From Brachycybe producta (lineage: Eukaryota > Arthropoda > Diplopoda > Playtdesmida > Andrognathidae), in NCBI GenBank assembly GCA_036925085.1, contig JAUPFP010000005.1:7332498-7396497 (forward strand): a stretch of DNA of 64,000 bases, read 5' to 3'. Below, in pieces: positions 38,157-51,300 of the stretch. A model generated the notes under the pieces. The model saw nothing but the letters and a program-made list of their open reading frames with translations. It was not told the DNA's origin and ran no database searches. Made by a program: the position numbers and the translations under genes. How positions within the stretch are numbered: position 1 is the first letter of the stretch; the number at the start of each line of letters is the position of its first letter.

Positions 38157-41100
38157 GAAAACGAAAGAACTCTATCTCAGAATTATTATTGATTGAGTTA
38201 AGAAGAAAGAAAAAGCATAAAAAATAATAAAAAAAGACATTGATGTTTTAAAAACGATGAAGGAAAAAACTTCTTTTTGTTATCATCAGTTAGATCACCA
38301 TAGCAAAAATTAAAAAAACTTTTAAATGTACTTCATTCAATGAAAACACCAAAACAAAAAAGTAATAAGTGATGAAGAGAAAGATTGTGGAAAATCCACC
38401 TTCTATCTTTTCATATTTACGAAAAAATATATATAAAAAGATTGAATAGAATGAGAAATACAATTAGAATTTAATGATGAAACTTTTTTTAAAAAAAATT
38501 CTCCTTTTTCATTTATTAAAAATCTCAGCAGAAGAAAATCTATCTTAGAATTTTGAAGCAATTAGTGGATGCAATTTGAACAGAAAAATAAAAAGAAATC
38601 ACACAATGATGTTAGTTGTAAGATGAAAACAGTATTAGATCCCATTTATGATTGATGATGACAGACATTTAAGGCCAGCTTTACACGGACCACTAACAGC
38701 TTTTGCACGTCAACCACTTTTAAGTGGTCCAGTTCGACTGTAAAATGTTGCTTACGCGAAAAAGGTCTGAACGATTTCCAAAACAATACATTGTCAACGA
38801 CAGCCGATCGTCGTTTAATTTTTTGCCTTCAGAAGGTCCGGCGTATTTTTTTATATAAATACATTGTCAACGAAAACCTGCCACCGGTCGTCGTTTTTAT
38901 CTTCGTTTTGCAGTTCAACTCGACCACTAAATGTGGTTTAATGTCTAAAGGCACTTAGTTGCAACAATTGGTTGATACGGCGTACTTCACACGAACCGCT
39001 GGGTGGCTCGTGTTTTTCATGTCAATATTAGGAGAAAAGGAATTCGGAATGGCAGCACAAACGTGGCCCACCTATTCACTACAATCAGTTGCTTTATTAT
39101 ATTAGATCGATTGAAATGAGAAAACCTTTATCACCATACTACTTTAACAAAACCAGAAATTGCTGTTCCTCATCAATAATTACATTGAAATGATGTTACT
39201 CCGATCTAATTAAAATGCATTACATTTCTTTAAAAAAAATTATTAATTAAAGAAAATTACCAAAAATGAAATTTTACCAAAACCAAAAAAGAAATTCAAA
39301 AATAACGACCAGAATCGCCCTCACAAGTTGAAAACAAATTCAACCAGTTGAAAAGTTGAAATAATTCCACTTTGAACCTCCTTTTTGAGCGATAATTTGT
39401 GCTTTTTTTCGTTTGAAACGCATTTTCACCCTCATTATTTATTGTCAAGTGGAAACAGGGCCTAACGTGACAAACCAAAAAAAAAATACCAGAACGAATG
39501 ACAAGAAAAGTACCAAAAAAAAAAGACACTACACAGAAGGAGTGACATTAAGAGTTGGTTTGTTGGTACTTTCAACTTCAAGTCATGATAATATCATATG
39601 AATGTGAGAATGGCCACTTTAGTTTGTCAGCAAAGAACCATTAGAATAGGAAACACATCAGGAATGAACAACAAAAAAACTAGATAGCCAACCATAGACT
39701 ACTCATTGTTTAGCAAAAGGAAACCAACAAATGTATTTATTATATGCATACTAATAAAGTTTGTTCAAGAAATAAAACGGAACATAGAAAACATAATAAA
39801 AGATGAAAGGGGTTCGCGAGTGGAAACAAAAAGAAAATGAAATTTGTCTCTTTTGTTTTTGTTTTTTTCTCTCTCTCTATCTTCCTATTTTTATGTTATA
39901 GTTCAAAACCAAATTGAAAGAGAAAACTAATTTTAACTAGATTAGATTTGGGTTATTGTACTACTGCCGGGTAACAAGAGGTTAGGTTCAGAACGGGTTA
40001 TGTCTAAATTCTGGTTTTGACTGTAACACATGTAAACAATTAGATACAGTGCATTTGTACCATAAAAACCAGACTTAAATTTAAGAATAAAACATGGAGC
40101 CATGGAGGCCTGTGACACAGGGATAAAAGTCCTAGTCCAGTATGTAAACTGCATTGTCAAAACTAGAAAATACAGTATACCACCAACAAAGATAAGGTTG
40201 TGTCCTGGTGCAGCTATTAAGATGTATTCATTGTCTATAAAAAATACGTTCCTTCCTGCATAAAATGCTCAGAAACTGAATTAGTCTAATAAAAATAGGA
40301 ACAAAATAATAAAAAAAAACTATTCATAACAAAACTCTATTTAGATTGGTCAACCAATTGTCCAATTATATTTATAATACATTGTAATATTTTATTGAAG
40401 TTGGTTTAGGACAAGTTGGAAAAAATCTAAAAGAACATCATCAGAGCAACTGCAATTATGCTTTTTTTAATCAAAAAGCCAGGTTAGAGGCTAGAACTCT
40501 AGATGCCAACTGTTAGTAAAGTTAAAGTAAACAGACATGTTAGCCTCTAACCAGCCTTTTTGATTAGAAAAAGCATAGTTGTAGTTGCTCTAATGATGAT
40601 AATTACTTCCCAATTGGCACTTGGGCAACAAATTGATATTGATATATTGCATAAAAATCCGATCAGTATTAATCATATTTTAAGTGTAAACGGCAGCACT
40701 TATAAAATGTTAACCAGAGGTGCTTTTTTTTTAAAAAAAGTTATAAACTCCAAAACTTATTTTTTATTATAAAAACTTGTTATTTCTTTGTATCTTTAAT
40801 TTCATTGTAAACCTATAAAAACGCCAGATAGCGTCATGGACGTAATGTTAAGTGAAATTTAACGTTTTCAAAAACATGGTCTCCATTCTAACAGAAAGAC
40901 TAACTCTAAATTGAGTTTTGAACAATAATTCAATTTGCAAATGCTTCTTAAATGTTATGGCCAGCTTCAGAGGTATCTTGATTGTATTATACAACCAAGT
41001 AATATATACCCTTTTGAATTATACTACTTTGTTACACCTATGTTAAAAGTCATTGACCTCAAAAAGGGCCATTTTACATAAAAAAAATGTTCTTCAGGTT

Positions 41101-43060
41101 TAAGAAAAATTGCGTGTAGTCCTTAATATGTTCTTCGGGTAACGAGCAATTTGCATGAAGTTACAAACTGCCATTTGGTTGCTAGAGTCATTTGAGCAAC
41201 ACTGAAACCACCAAATTGATTACATCTCATGGGCCGTCATGGCATATTCAACTCGGGGAGTGTCTAGGCTCTTAAGGTTGGGATAGAGATCATAAATTGT
41301 GCTCTTAGTGCTACGTATGGCAAGGGGCGAATCTAATGATATCAATAATACAAAAGTAACCAACCACCCGGTTAATTTATTCATCTAGTTTAAAAAAAAA
41401 CATTTTCAATTTCATTTAAAAGATGCTTTTAAGATGTTCCATGTTTGTTTCGGTATATTCGCTCCTTGGAATGTTGTTTTTCTGTACAACTTTATGGATG
41501 TGGCCACGTGCAGACGTTACGCCGGCTAGGAACATCATTCGTAATATGCGCGCTAATCAAAAACCTATGGTTAAATCAGGATGATTTTAATGAAGAAAAA
41601 AAATCGATTTAAATCGGAATTTAAATCAATCCACCCCGAGGCGGAAATACATTAACATGAAGCTAGAAATCTATTATACTTATACTATAATACACAAAAC
41701 CTATTCTTCTATCGCTCTATAGAACTGCCAATGCATAATGAAACTGGGGCTGCTGACTCACATAGTTAATTTAATTTACCTTAGGGCAAAGAACAGTATC
41801 ATACATGTACATCATTGTACACTTGTCTTTTACAATTTTCTTTGTTTTATCTCCATCTTTGACAACCTTTGTTTTCCTTTCTCTTCTCTTTGAAAAGAGC
41901 TGAATACTTGGTGGTGGATCCTCGCTCTAAAACAGTTGTTCTCAAAATTGTTGGCCCGCGGACCACTTGCGGCCTGCAGCCACCTCCTGTGTGGCCCACG
42001 GACACTTTCAGAGAAAAAAAAAATTAAAAAGAGAAATTGAAACAAGAATTTGAAGACTGCAAGAACGACTCCAGCGAATTCTACCAAGTTTGTCAGCCAT
42101 GACAAATATCCAAATATTTTTGATATGGCTGTTCGGGTTCTGTCAATATTCGGAACAACATATACATATGGACAGTTTTTCCTCCAGGAAATCCATGGAG
42201 AGGAATAGGCTTGCAGATTCTCCTTTAGTCTTCATTGTTAAAAGTAGCAACTGTTCAGAGTTTTCCCCCAAACATTGACCATTTGGTTGATGAAAAGAGA
42301 GCTCAGGTGTCAGGTCAAAAGATGTATAAATAATTTTTTTTATTTTGATTTCCACTGTATTTAAAATAAATTACACTAAATTTAAAGTAATTCATAGTAT
42401 TCTAGACATTTTTTAATGACCCTTCCACTAGCAACTAAACCAGAAACCTGATTTCTAGCTATAAAATGTGGCCCGCTTTGAAAATCATGTCTGGCCCACG
42501 AGCCAAACTAAAAAAAAAAGGTTTGCGTGGCCCACAGTTACAAACGAGTTTGTGACCACTTCTCTAAAATATCTTCTCGAAAACGTCTTCTGTAATCCGA
42601 AGTATGTCAGCAAAATGCATAGTGCACTTGTGTAGTAGAATTTCTAACACAACCCCTCACATTCACACCACATAAAAAAATACAATGAAAATAAATTTTG
42701 TTTTGAGTGTGTCTTTTCGACAATCGTCAATTTAAAAAAATACACTTCATAAAATATATTTATTTTGTTGCAAAGAATTGTATTCCATGTAATATAAGTA
42801 CTGTACTCAAAAGTGTTTCTCTTTTTTGGTGTCCATAGTCAAAGGCAAAGTCACTATAAAAGTCCACTGAAAGAGTTTTTTTTTCAATTCTGTTTTAGAA
42901 ATTCTTGTTGAAATGGTGAAAAACATACAGTACAAGACTAGACCACAGTCAGGTCCAAACCAATAATCTTCACCCACACAGTCGTGTGTCCGATCGAAGA
43001 AGTATTGTCTCCTTAAGTTCACAAATACCTTTTCTTTTCTGAACTCTCTCGCTCTTTTCT

Positions 43061-43103
<43 letters not shown>

Positions 43104-46100
43104 AGATATATAAATTGCTTCTTTTTTTTGGAAATAAAAAAAAAACTTTTCGACCCCCAATGGTCATTATGGAACAATGAACAATCTCATTCATTCAGCA
43201 CATAAGAAAAGTGATGAAATACAAAAACGAGAAAGGAAAAAAAAATCTAAAAGAAGTGCAGAAAAGCAGTAAAAGATTTTCATGTAAAGTGACTTACATG
43301 TAAGATGAACTCTCAAATCGATAAAACTTTTTACTTTGCCTAGAATATACTGTAGACTGTGTCTTATGTTAGTATATGAATGGGACACACTACTTTTAAA
43401 GAGTACCCCTTCTAGTACTGTATATATTTTGTAGAATAGACAGTTGTGGTGGGGTTTCCTGCGTGCATCTACAATTGATCACTCAATTCTTAGTCCGTTC
43501 CCACCCCCTCAAGGTTATTAACTTATTACTCATAAAATTCAACACCTCAAAGGCTCAACAATCAAATCCTTTCTTTTTGCAATAGTTTGGTACGAATTCA
43601 TGAAGGGATTTCAAACTTTCTCTAAAAACAGGACTACCCCTAACTTTAACTGGTTGTACGTTTTAGGCCCAAATTTAACAAAGAATAGACACTTCAATTA
43701 CTCCTTACAGAAAGCTAAGTTGTATATTTCATGAAGGCTAAAAGGTCCATTTCCCAAAAGAAGTAACCAAAAAAAAAAAGCTTCCCTAAAGCTTTTTTGT
43801 TAAAGAATACTTCATATATTCTTGGTGTTCAATTTCCACAATAGGTGTGTTCCTCCAGCTGCAATTACAATTTAACGAGCTAATGATTTGGTGAACCAAT
43901 TTATAAAGCTTTACGCTAATTATTTAGTTGCTCCTTATTCCTCAAGCATCCAGCCCTCGCCTATCCCAAAGATGACCAGGTATTTGCATTTTACACTGAT
44001 TCGAATGTGACACCCTGTAGAAACAGAAGGTGAAACACTCAAGTAAAAATTCAGTCTTGACAGTATGGCACCCCTTGGTGCACAGATGTTCAGACTTGGG
44101 TGGCCCGAATTCTAGAGAATTCGTGGAACCAAGTCCGACCGTGAGAAAATTGGGACTAAGTCCCGAAAATATTTCTTCTTATGATTTAGTATCCCCGGCC
44201 CAGGGCAATGATTGGCCCAGTTGGTCAATCATTAAGCCCTGAGGTGACAGTTGCCCCTCCCAGGAGACCGGACAAGTGAGCCTGAGACTTGAGTGTGAGG
44301 ACAGTCAGAGTTTAGACACTGAGTAAGACAGTCAGTTCTAGAAAGTTAAAGCCTGACTTAAGAGTGAAATAATAATGTAAAGAGTGTTAACAATAATGTA
44401 ACAAAGAGAGCTAGTAAAGAGACATATTATTATACATAAACCTGTGTAAGTGTTCGAAACTTCGAACTATATTGGATTCCTGTACTCCTAAAATAGAGGA
44501 GTATCCAGCAGAAGGCACTCAGACACAGCCTGAGTCCCTCTGCCTGGAGCCTCCAGCAATCCAACAAAAAGGACTAGAGTACCTTCGGCATCGTCACGCC
44601 CTATATCCAAAGATCCCTAGGAAAGACGGTCTTTTTGTGGGAAGTAAATGTCGCGCCCGGTGAACCCAACCCCCAGAGGTACAACAGTAGAGGCTGGCCC
44701 ACAGCAGTCGACAACAGAGTCGACCCCGGCACCACCGATTCATCAGAGGGAACAACGTCAACAACGAAGTTCGCGAGTCGGCGGCGCCAAAGGGCCAGCA
44801 TCGTCACATGAAGAAGACCTACACTGTTACTGAAATACTGTATGTACCAAAGCATTTTGGTCAGGGATCCACTAATTTGCAGAACCTTCCACAAGTTAAG
44901 GATGCCTAATTTGGTCAAACTTCCTCTTTGTCCAATTACCAACTGAATGCTCCAATTGTGACGTACCTGACTGGCCAACTTGACTCAAGCCAACCCAACA
45001 ATCCAATTTAACTTGTGTAACGCCCTGTATTTTACCCTTCCGTCCCTCCCCTAGCCTGGGGGTCTCTGGGGATGTACATTGTTACACTTGTCAGGCTTCT
45101 TCAAGAAGATCTTAATCAATTGCGACAAGAAAAAGTGTAAAAGCCTTCTTAGCATACTTAGCACTTTAGGAACTTCAACTAGAACCTTCACAACAAGGTT
45201 CCAGACTTTTCAGAACTTCCAGTTAAACACTTAAGTGTCCTAACCTTATTTAATGTAACGGTCGCGCTTTGAGGAACCGTTTGAGTTTTCATCTTGAATT
45301 CAGGCCTAAAACAATTTTATCTCAAAAGTCCAAGTAAGGTCCACCACTGGGAACACACACAGACACACATACATTAAGACCACCTAAAGAAGATAACTAC
45401 AAAATGCAGTAACTTATAATGTAGTTCGTGTGTATTTGGTGAGGAGTCTATCTGAAGAGAGAAAAAAATTCTTAGAAAATGAAAAGATCACTCAATCATT
45501 ATAGTCTTATGTACTATATTAGCTGTACATTTTTTATGATGCACACAAAAAAGGATGTTTTCGTAGCATTTGATGAAGTGCCCTCAGTTTCAGTCTTGTA
45601 AGATCAATTAATCAGATTGAAAAAAAAAGAAGGGAACTATGAAAAAACATCTTTACCCTCAATTCCTTGAACCTAGGGTATATAACACACACATAATAGG
45701 GAGGAAAACGAGGAGGGAGTTCAAAATCTAATTACTTGAAGGGCTTTAAAAAAAAAAAAATCAACATAAACATTACCCGTAAGACTTCACATCAAATTTA
45801 ACTTTAAAAGTAAAAAAAAAGTACATAAAATATATGAGCCCGGTATACATTTATATGATGTGTGTATAGTGGAGTAGCTATGAGGAGCAGTTGCCCCCAG
45901 GTGCTGCTCTCCTACCTTCAGTTTTAATTTTTAATTTTTTAAAATGTTATTTCTAAGTATCTTGATGAATAAGTAATAATTTTATATTAATTAGTATGAC
46001 AACCAGAAAAACAAATGGATTTTCAGTATTAAAAAAACTGAATTCTACCCTCTAAGTAGAATCTTCAACTGAAAAATGCAATTTTGCTCCCAGTGCCAAA

Positions 46101-47601
46101 AACCTAGATATGCCACCACTGCTAGTAGTGTATTAAGAGGAAATTCAACTTTGTAATTTTGGTAATGATGCCTTGTTTCCACTGGGGCGAAAATGTGAAC
46201 TTTTTGAAAATTTCAACTAGTGAAAAATAGAATTAACGTGGCTTTTGCCTATGATATAGTGAATAGGACTCGGCCACGTTTGTTCAGTTTTTTTTTTTAA
46301 AGCAGTTGAAATTTTCAGAAAGTTCAAATTTTCACCACACTGGAAACAAGGCATAATAGTTATTTTCTTTGTTTGAAAACAGTACAAAATACAGGCAATT
46401 AGAAATCGAAACAAACAGAAGTTGGCTCCGCCCTTTTTATGAGGACCGGCAACTTCTAATTGGTTTGTTGTGTCGTACGACGTTGAAAAGGGCGGAGCAT
46501 GTTACGTCAGACTACATAACCAACCAGTTAGAATTTGCGTTCGTCATAAAAAGGGCGGAGCCAAATTCTGTTTGTCCCGATTTCTAATTGCCTGTGTACA
46601 AAAGTGAACATCCATGAGTCACGCACGCACACATGTATGAGAAAAACACACAAAAGGAAAACACGTACACACACGAGTCAAACAAAAAACAAGTGAAAAA
46701 CACATACAAACAGCAGAAAAATCATACAAAGTGAAAAACAAAAAACAACAGAAAAATACATAAACAAGTGGAAAAAAAAAACACACAAACACAAGTGGAA
46801 AACATACAATTCAAGTGAAAACACACAAAAGTGAAAAACACAGCACCACACACATACAAGTACATAAGAATCACCCAGTTACAAATGGAAAACTAAAACA
46901 CAAGACAGACCTATACATCAGAAAAGAAACATACAATTGTTAATATAACCAGAATAAACTAACATCTATATATTAGCTTGAAATGGAAATAACAAGTAGC
47001 ATCATAGCATAAACTACTTAATTTATTTCAGAAAAAAAATAACCTCATAAAGAAGTTAATGCAACATAAGAATTGAATGGATAAAATTTAGACAACAGAA
47101 ACGAGATGAACAGTTATAATTTTTACCTCCCCCCACACCCATTTCCCCTCCTTTGATATATAATTTTTTTTATATATACATTATTTTTCAACCCCCCTCC
47201 CCACCCACGTCTCGTAAAAGTTAAACTATAAGAATAATATTTAACATACGAGTATAAATATATATGTTCCAACAAAAAAAATCCTTCATCCTCCATTCCT
47301 CTCCATACTTAAGGTAGAGAAAGAAAGAGAGAGAGAGAGCTTCAAAAACCTCAATATCTTTCACGTTAACTAATAAAACCTGTATAGTATTGTTACAGTT
47401 AAACTTTTTAAGCCCAACTTAAGCTTGCATGCAATATATGAAAAAGATTGTAAAAAGCAAGACACACACAAACTTATGGAAACGCGTTGCTACATTTGCT
47501 CTTCATATATATAAACATTTTTTTAGTAAAACCCAAAATCTTAACTCTTTTGAATTATAATTGAATACTCTCCTACTGTGATCTTTATAGAACTTAAAAA
47601 T

Positions 47602-47636
<35 letters not shown>

Positions 47637-48347
47637 AGCAAGTTTACGATTAAATCCTTTGTAATAGTACGTGCCCATCAAATATACAGGCAAATGTGCA
47701 AAATATTCCTTTTTGTTGGCAGCCATTTTAGCAATTCAACTGATCTTACCACTTAAAATAATGTCAAAATCAAGTGGCATCCACTCAATTCTTTTTAAAG
47801 ATATAACTAAGAAGGGATTTAGGTGGTGTGTGTGTGTGGTGTAATATTCATCACTGGCAGTTTGTTTTTTATTTCAAAAAATATCTTTACAGGCTAATCG
47901 ATATTCATCTACATGCAAATAAGTGCCATTACATATTCTTATCTTTTATAATATCTGTTTATAAAGAACATTTTGTTGGACACCAAATTTTGATGGTAGT
48001 CTTATTACTTTTTTTAATGGGAATCTATTATCGACATTACTACTGAGTGATGATGAATTTCGAAATCAGTCTCACACTTGTTATCCTTTCTTGAAGAATA
48101 TGATGGTTATCTCAAGTTATTAGAAAATAAAATTTAACCTACTCTTTCAGAATTTATAATGGCTATCCCACACACTTCTAATGTTTTAAGCCCAAATTCA
48201 AGAAAGAAACGTAGTCCTTGAAGTACAACTTAACCATCTGAAAATATGGTCAATATGAATTTGAATAAATATTCTGCAAGAAGCCCAGAGGACATGTGCT
48301 AGAAGGACTATTCAAGCCCAAATGCAGCATAAAAATGCATTTAGTAT

Positions 48348-48385
<38 letters not shown>

Positions 48386-51300
48386 GGCGGAGGATTAGTA
48401 TTACATATGTATATATATATATCCTCCGCCCTTTTATGACGTCAGACCAAGTAACAAACCAATTAGAAATTGATGACGTTCATAAAAGGGCTGCGCAAAA
48501 GAAATTCTACTGCTGGGCACAATTGCCTGTGATAAACTGTAGTTTAATTTTGATACTATTATCCCCTCCCCTTTTTATATTTGAAAAAGAAAATGAGTTT
48601 TTCATTTTATCTGGTGTGCGCATGCGCGTCGTCTGTTCCCTCTTTACTCCTTTCATTTCAATTTCAGTCACCCCCTCCCACTTTTTTCCCCTCCACGTTT
48701 CTCTCTCCCCCTCCTCTACCCTTTCCAACCTTTTCCCCTCTCCTGGTCAAGCCTAGCCATATATACAGCTTTACACAGTCGGGATAAGATCATACAACCT
48801 CACTTAACATTTTTTAAGAATGATGTCAGCCCTACAATCTGCTAACATGTATGTTGAAATCTCGTTCATCTGGTGTGATAAGGTACTCTGCAAAGAGAAA
48901 TGGCTGTCTATGGAAGAGGGACAACAATCCAAATACAGCATGCAAAAATACATTGCTAAATATGCTTAATTACAACAAAAGTCTAAAAGGTTGTAAACCA
49001 AGCTCCTAAAGACCAGTGGACAATAAAGTTAGGTAGCTTGAAGTGTATATGTAAACATCCATACCTATAATAGCAGTTCTATAAGTCAGCTTAAAGCTTG
49101 AAATACTGGCACATTGCTTGAAATCTGTCAAAATCTTTATCAAAAACGTCTATATGTACTTTCACTACGGTAAAACTATGTTTAGAAACCTTTTAAACAA
49201 TTGCTTGAAAGATACCAAGCCAATCTATAAACCTTTTCAGCTTCTTGCAAGCTTGTCGTCTTCTGCAAGCTCTCTACTGCTTCCTCAATGTTAGCCCTCA
49301 ATTGCTTCAAAGCAAGCATGAAGCATCAGCGATCAAGCCCATTTAAATCGCAAGCTTGGTTTATGTTACCTGAACAATCTTCTAAGCTAAAGTATTTTTT
49401 TAATTGACCTCCAGCGAGCGTTTAGCTTGTAATACTTTCTCGCGCTTGTTGAAAAACTATATGTCGTTTGAATTTTAGTTTTGTTAAAAGAATTATAAAT
49501 AAATTGTCAGAAGAAAAAAAAGCTTTCTGTTATATTTATATTTTTCTCTGATTCTGAATCTTGAGACATAATAATCATAATATGTTTGGTAACAACAGGG
49601 CCACACACAAACTGAGAAACTCACATAACAGCTGCTAAGAAAATCTCAGTAAATGTTGCTAAGTACTTTTGGTCACGATTTAAGGATTTAGTTCTACTTT
49701 CTTCTATCAGCTTTTCTTTATTATTATAGTAACTCTTAAATAAGAAATGCAAAAAGTGTGTTACAAAGTGGAGGTGTAAAGAAACAAGCTAAGGGCATTT
49801 TTAATATGTTCATATATCCAAAAACGTTATTCACAGTAGATGTATGAAAAATATGAATTTGAACCGAATTGAAATGAAAACTGATAGTTGTCACATCTCA
49901 AAATGCCATATAATGTTTATTTTTTTAAAATATGAATATGGTTTCTGAACAGCTGATTATCGAACTATGATTATTCTATCATTCAGGAGGAGAAAAAAAG
50001 TAAATTAAAAGACACTAGAAAGTGTTTTAGAAACTAGAAATGTAGCTCAATCACTTAAGGGTATATTTTTAATGCAGATATCTTTCCAATTCATTTTTTA
50101 TAGACAAAAATTTTAAAAATATCGTCTGCTAAGCTTCGTCTTCGTAAAGCTTAAGCTTATTTTAAAAGAAATCGACATGAAAATACTCATAAATATATAT
50201 ATGCTCAAATTTCTCTTCATTTTGCACCTGCAAGACAGAATAATCAAGAATTCAAGAGGCATTTACACTTTTCTTGGCGGCTTCATTTTCACAGTTTCTA
50301 GTCTGCTGCTACTAATTATTTTATCTCTAAATTCATTCACGTGGTCGAGTGACTTTTAGTGGTCGAGATAACATGAAAAAAGTGGTCAGTAGAGTCGAGT
50401 GCCAGTGGTTGAGAAGAAGTGGCCCTTGTCTAGTTGAATGTGGTCGTATACAGTCAACTCGAGTGGTCGGTTTAGGTCACATGCTGAACCCTTTTGCAGT
50501 TCATCTTGGCCACTAAAAGTAGCTCGTCTGTAAACGCCCTTAAGGACGTTTTACTGCATCTATCCAATCACAATTGGACCTTTTTTCACCCCCAAAAAAT
50601 GACTCATAGAAAACAACGACTAACTGATGTAAACTGCCGAACTACTACGTCAAGCAATTGTCAAACACACCTGATAAAAATAAATTTAGACACACTAGGT
50701 TCTGCAACAAAAAAAAATTAAAACAATTCCTAAATCCTTATATCGGATTTTTATATATTTTTAAACAATCTAATAATTCTTCTTTTATTCATATTACTAT
50801 AGAATTTATATGAAAATTAAGTTGTGATAAACCATACTGTCAATAACATAAGATTATCGAAATTAAAAGAAGAACCACACAAGAGACAACCTGGAAAATA
50901 TTTTCTTTCTTTCTCTAATTCAGCAGCAAAAAATGATTTAGGATGAAACACCAGATTATCTTACTATAGACTTTAAGAAGTTAAGAACATATAAAGTATT
51001 CAACACAAAGATTAAATTGTTTTTCACTACAACAGAGGAATTTTGACAAAGTCGAAAATATAAAAAAAGAGTCTCTTAATACACAGAAAACAGAATAAGA
51101 AACTTCTCATGTTAATAAAGAACCTGACAAACAAGATCTCAATCTCAAAGAGAAAATGAAAATGATGTCTAAGATGAAGAGGAAAAAAAAATAATTAGAA
51201 AAAGTTAAAGCTCCCATTTTAAGATCTTGAGATTCCAAGAGTATAATACAAGAAAGAAACTAAAAACTTCACCAAAATGGAACTAGAATGTCTCTTTCAA

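Noticed and set aside
42807-43160. 117-codon minus-strand frame with an Arg/Glu run
   Set aside because: Half of it is the (CT)n array, and the remainder has no splice-supported link to Camta.
48322-48756. 144-codon plus-strand frame
   Set aside because: It crosses a (TA)n array, a degenerate MITE and a pyrimidine tract; no coding signature.
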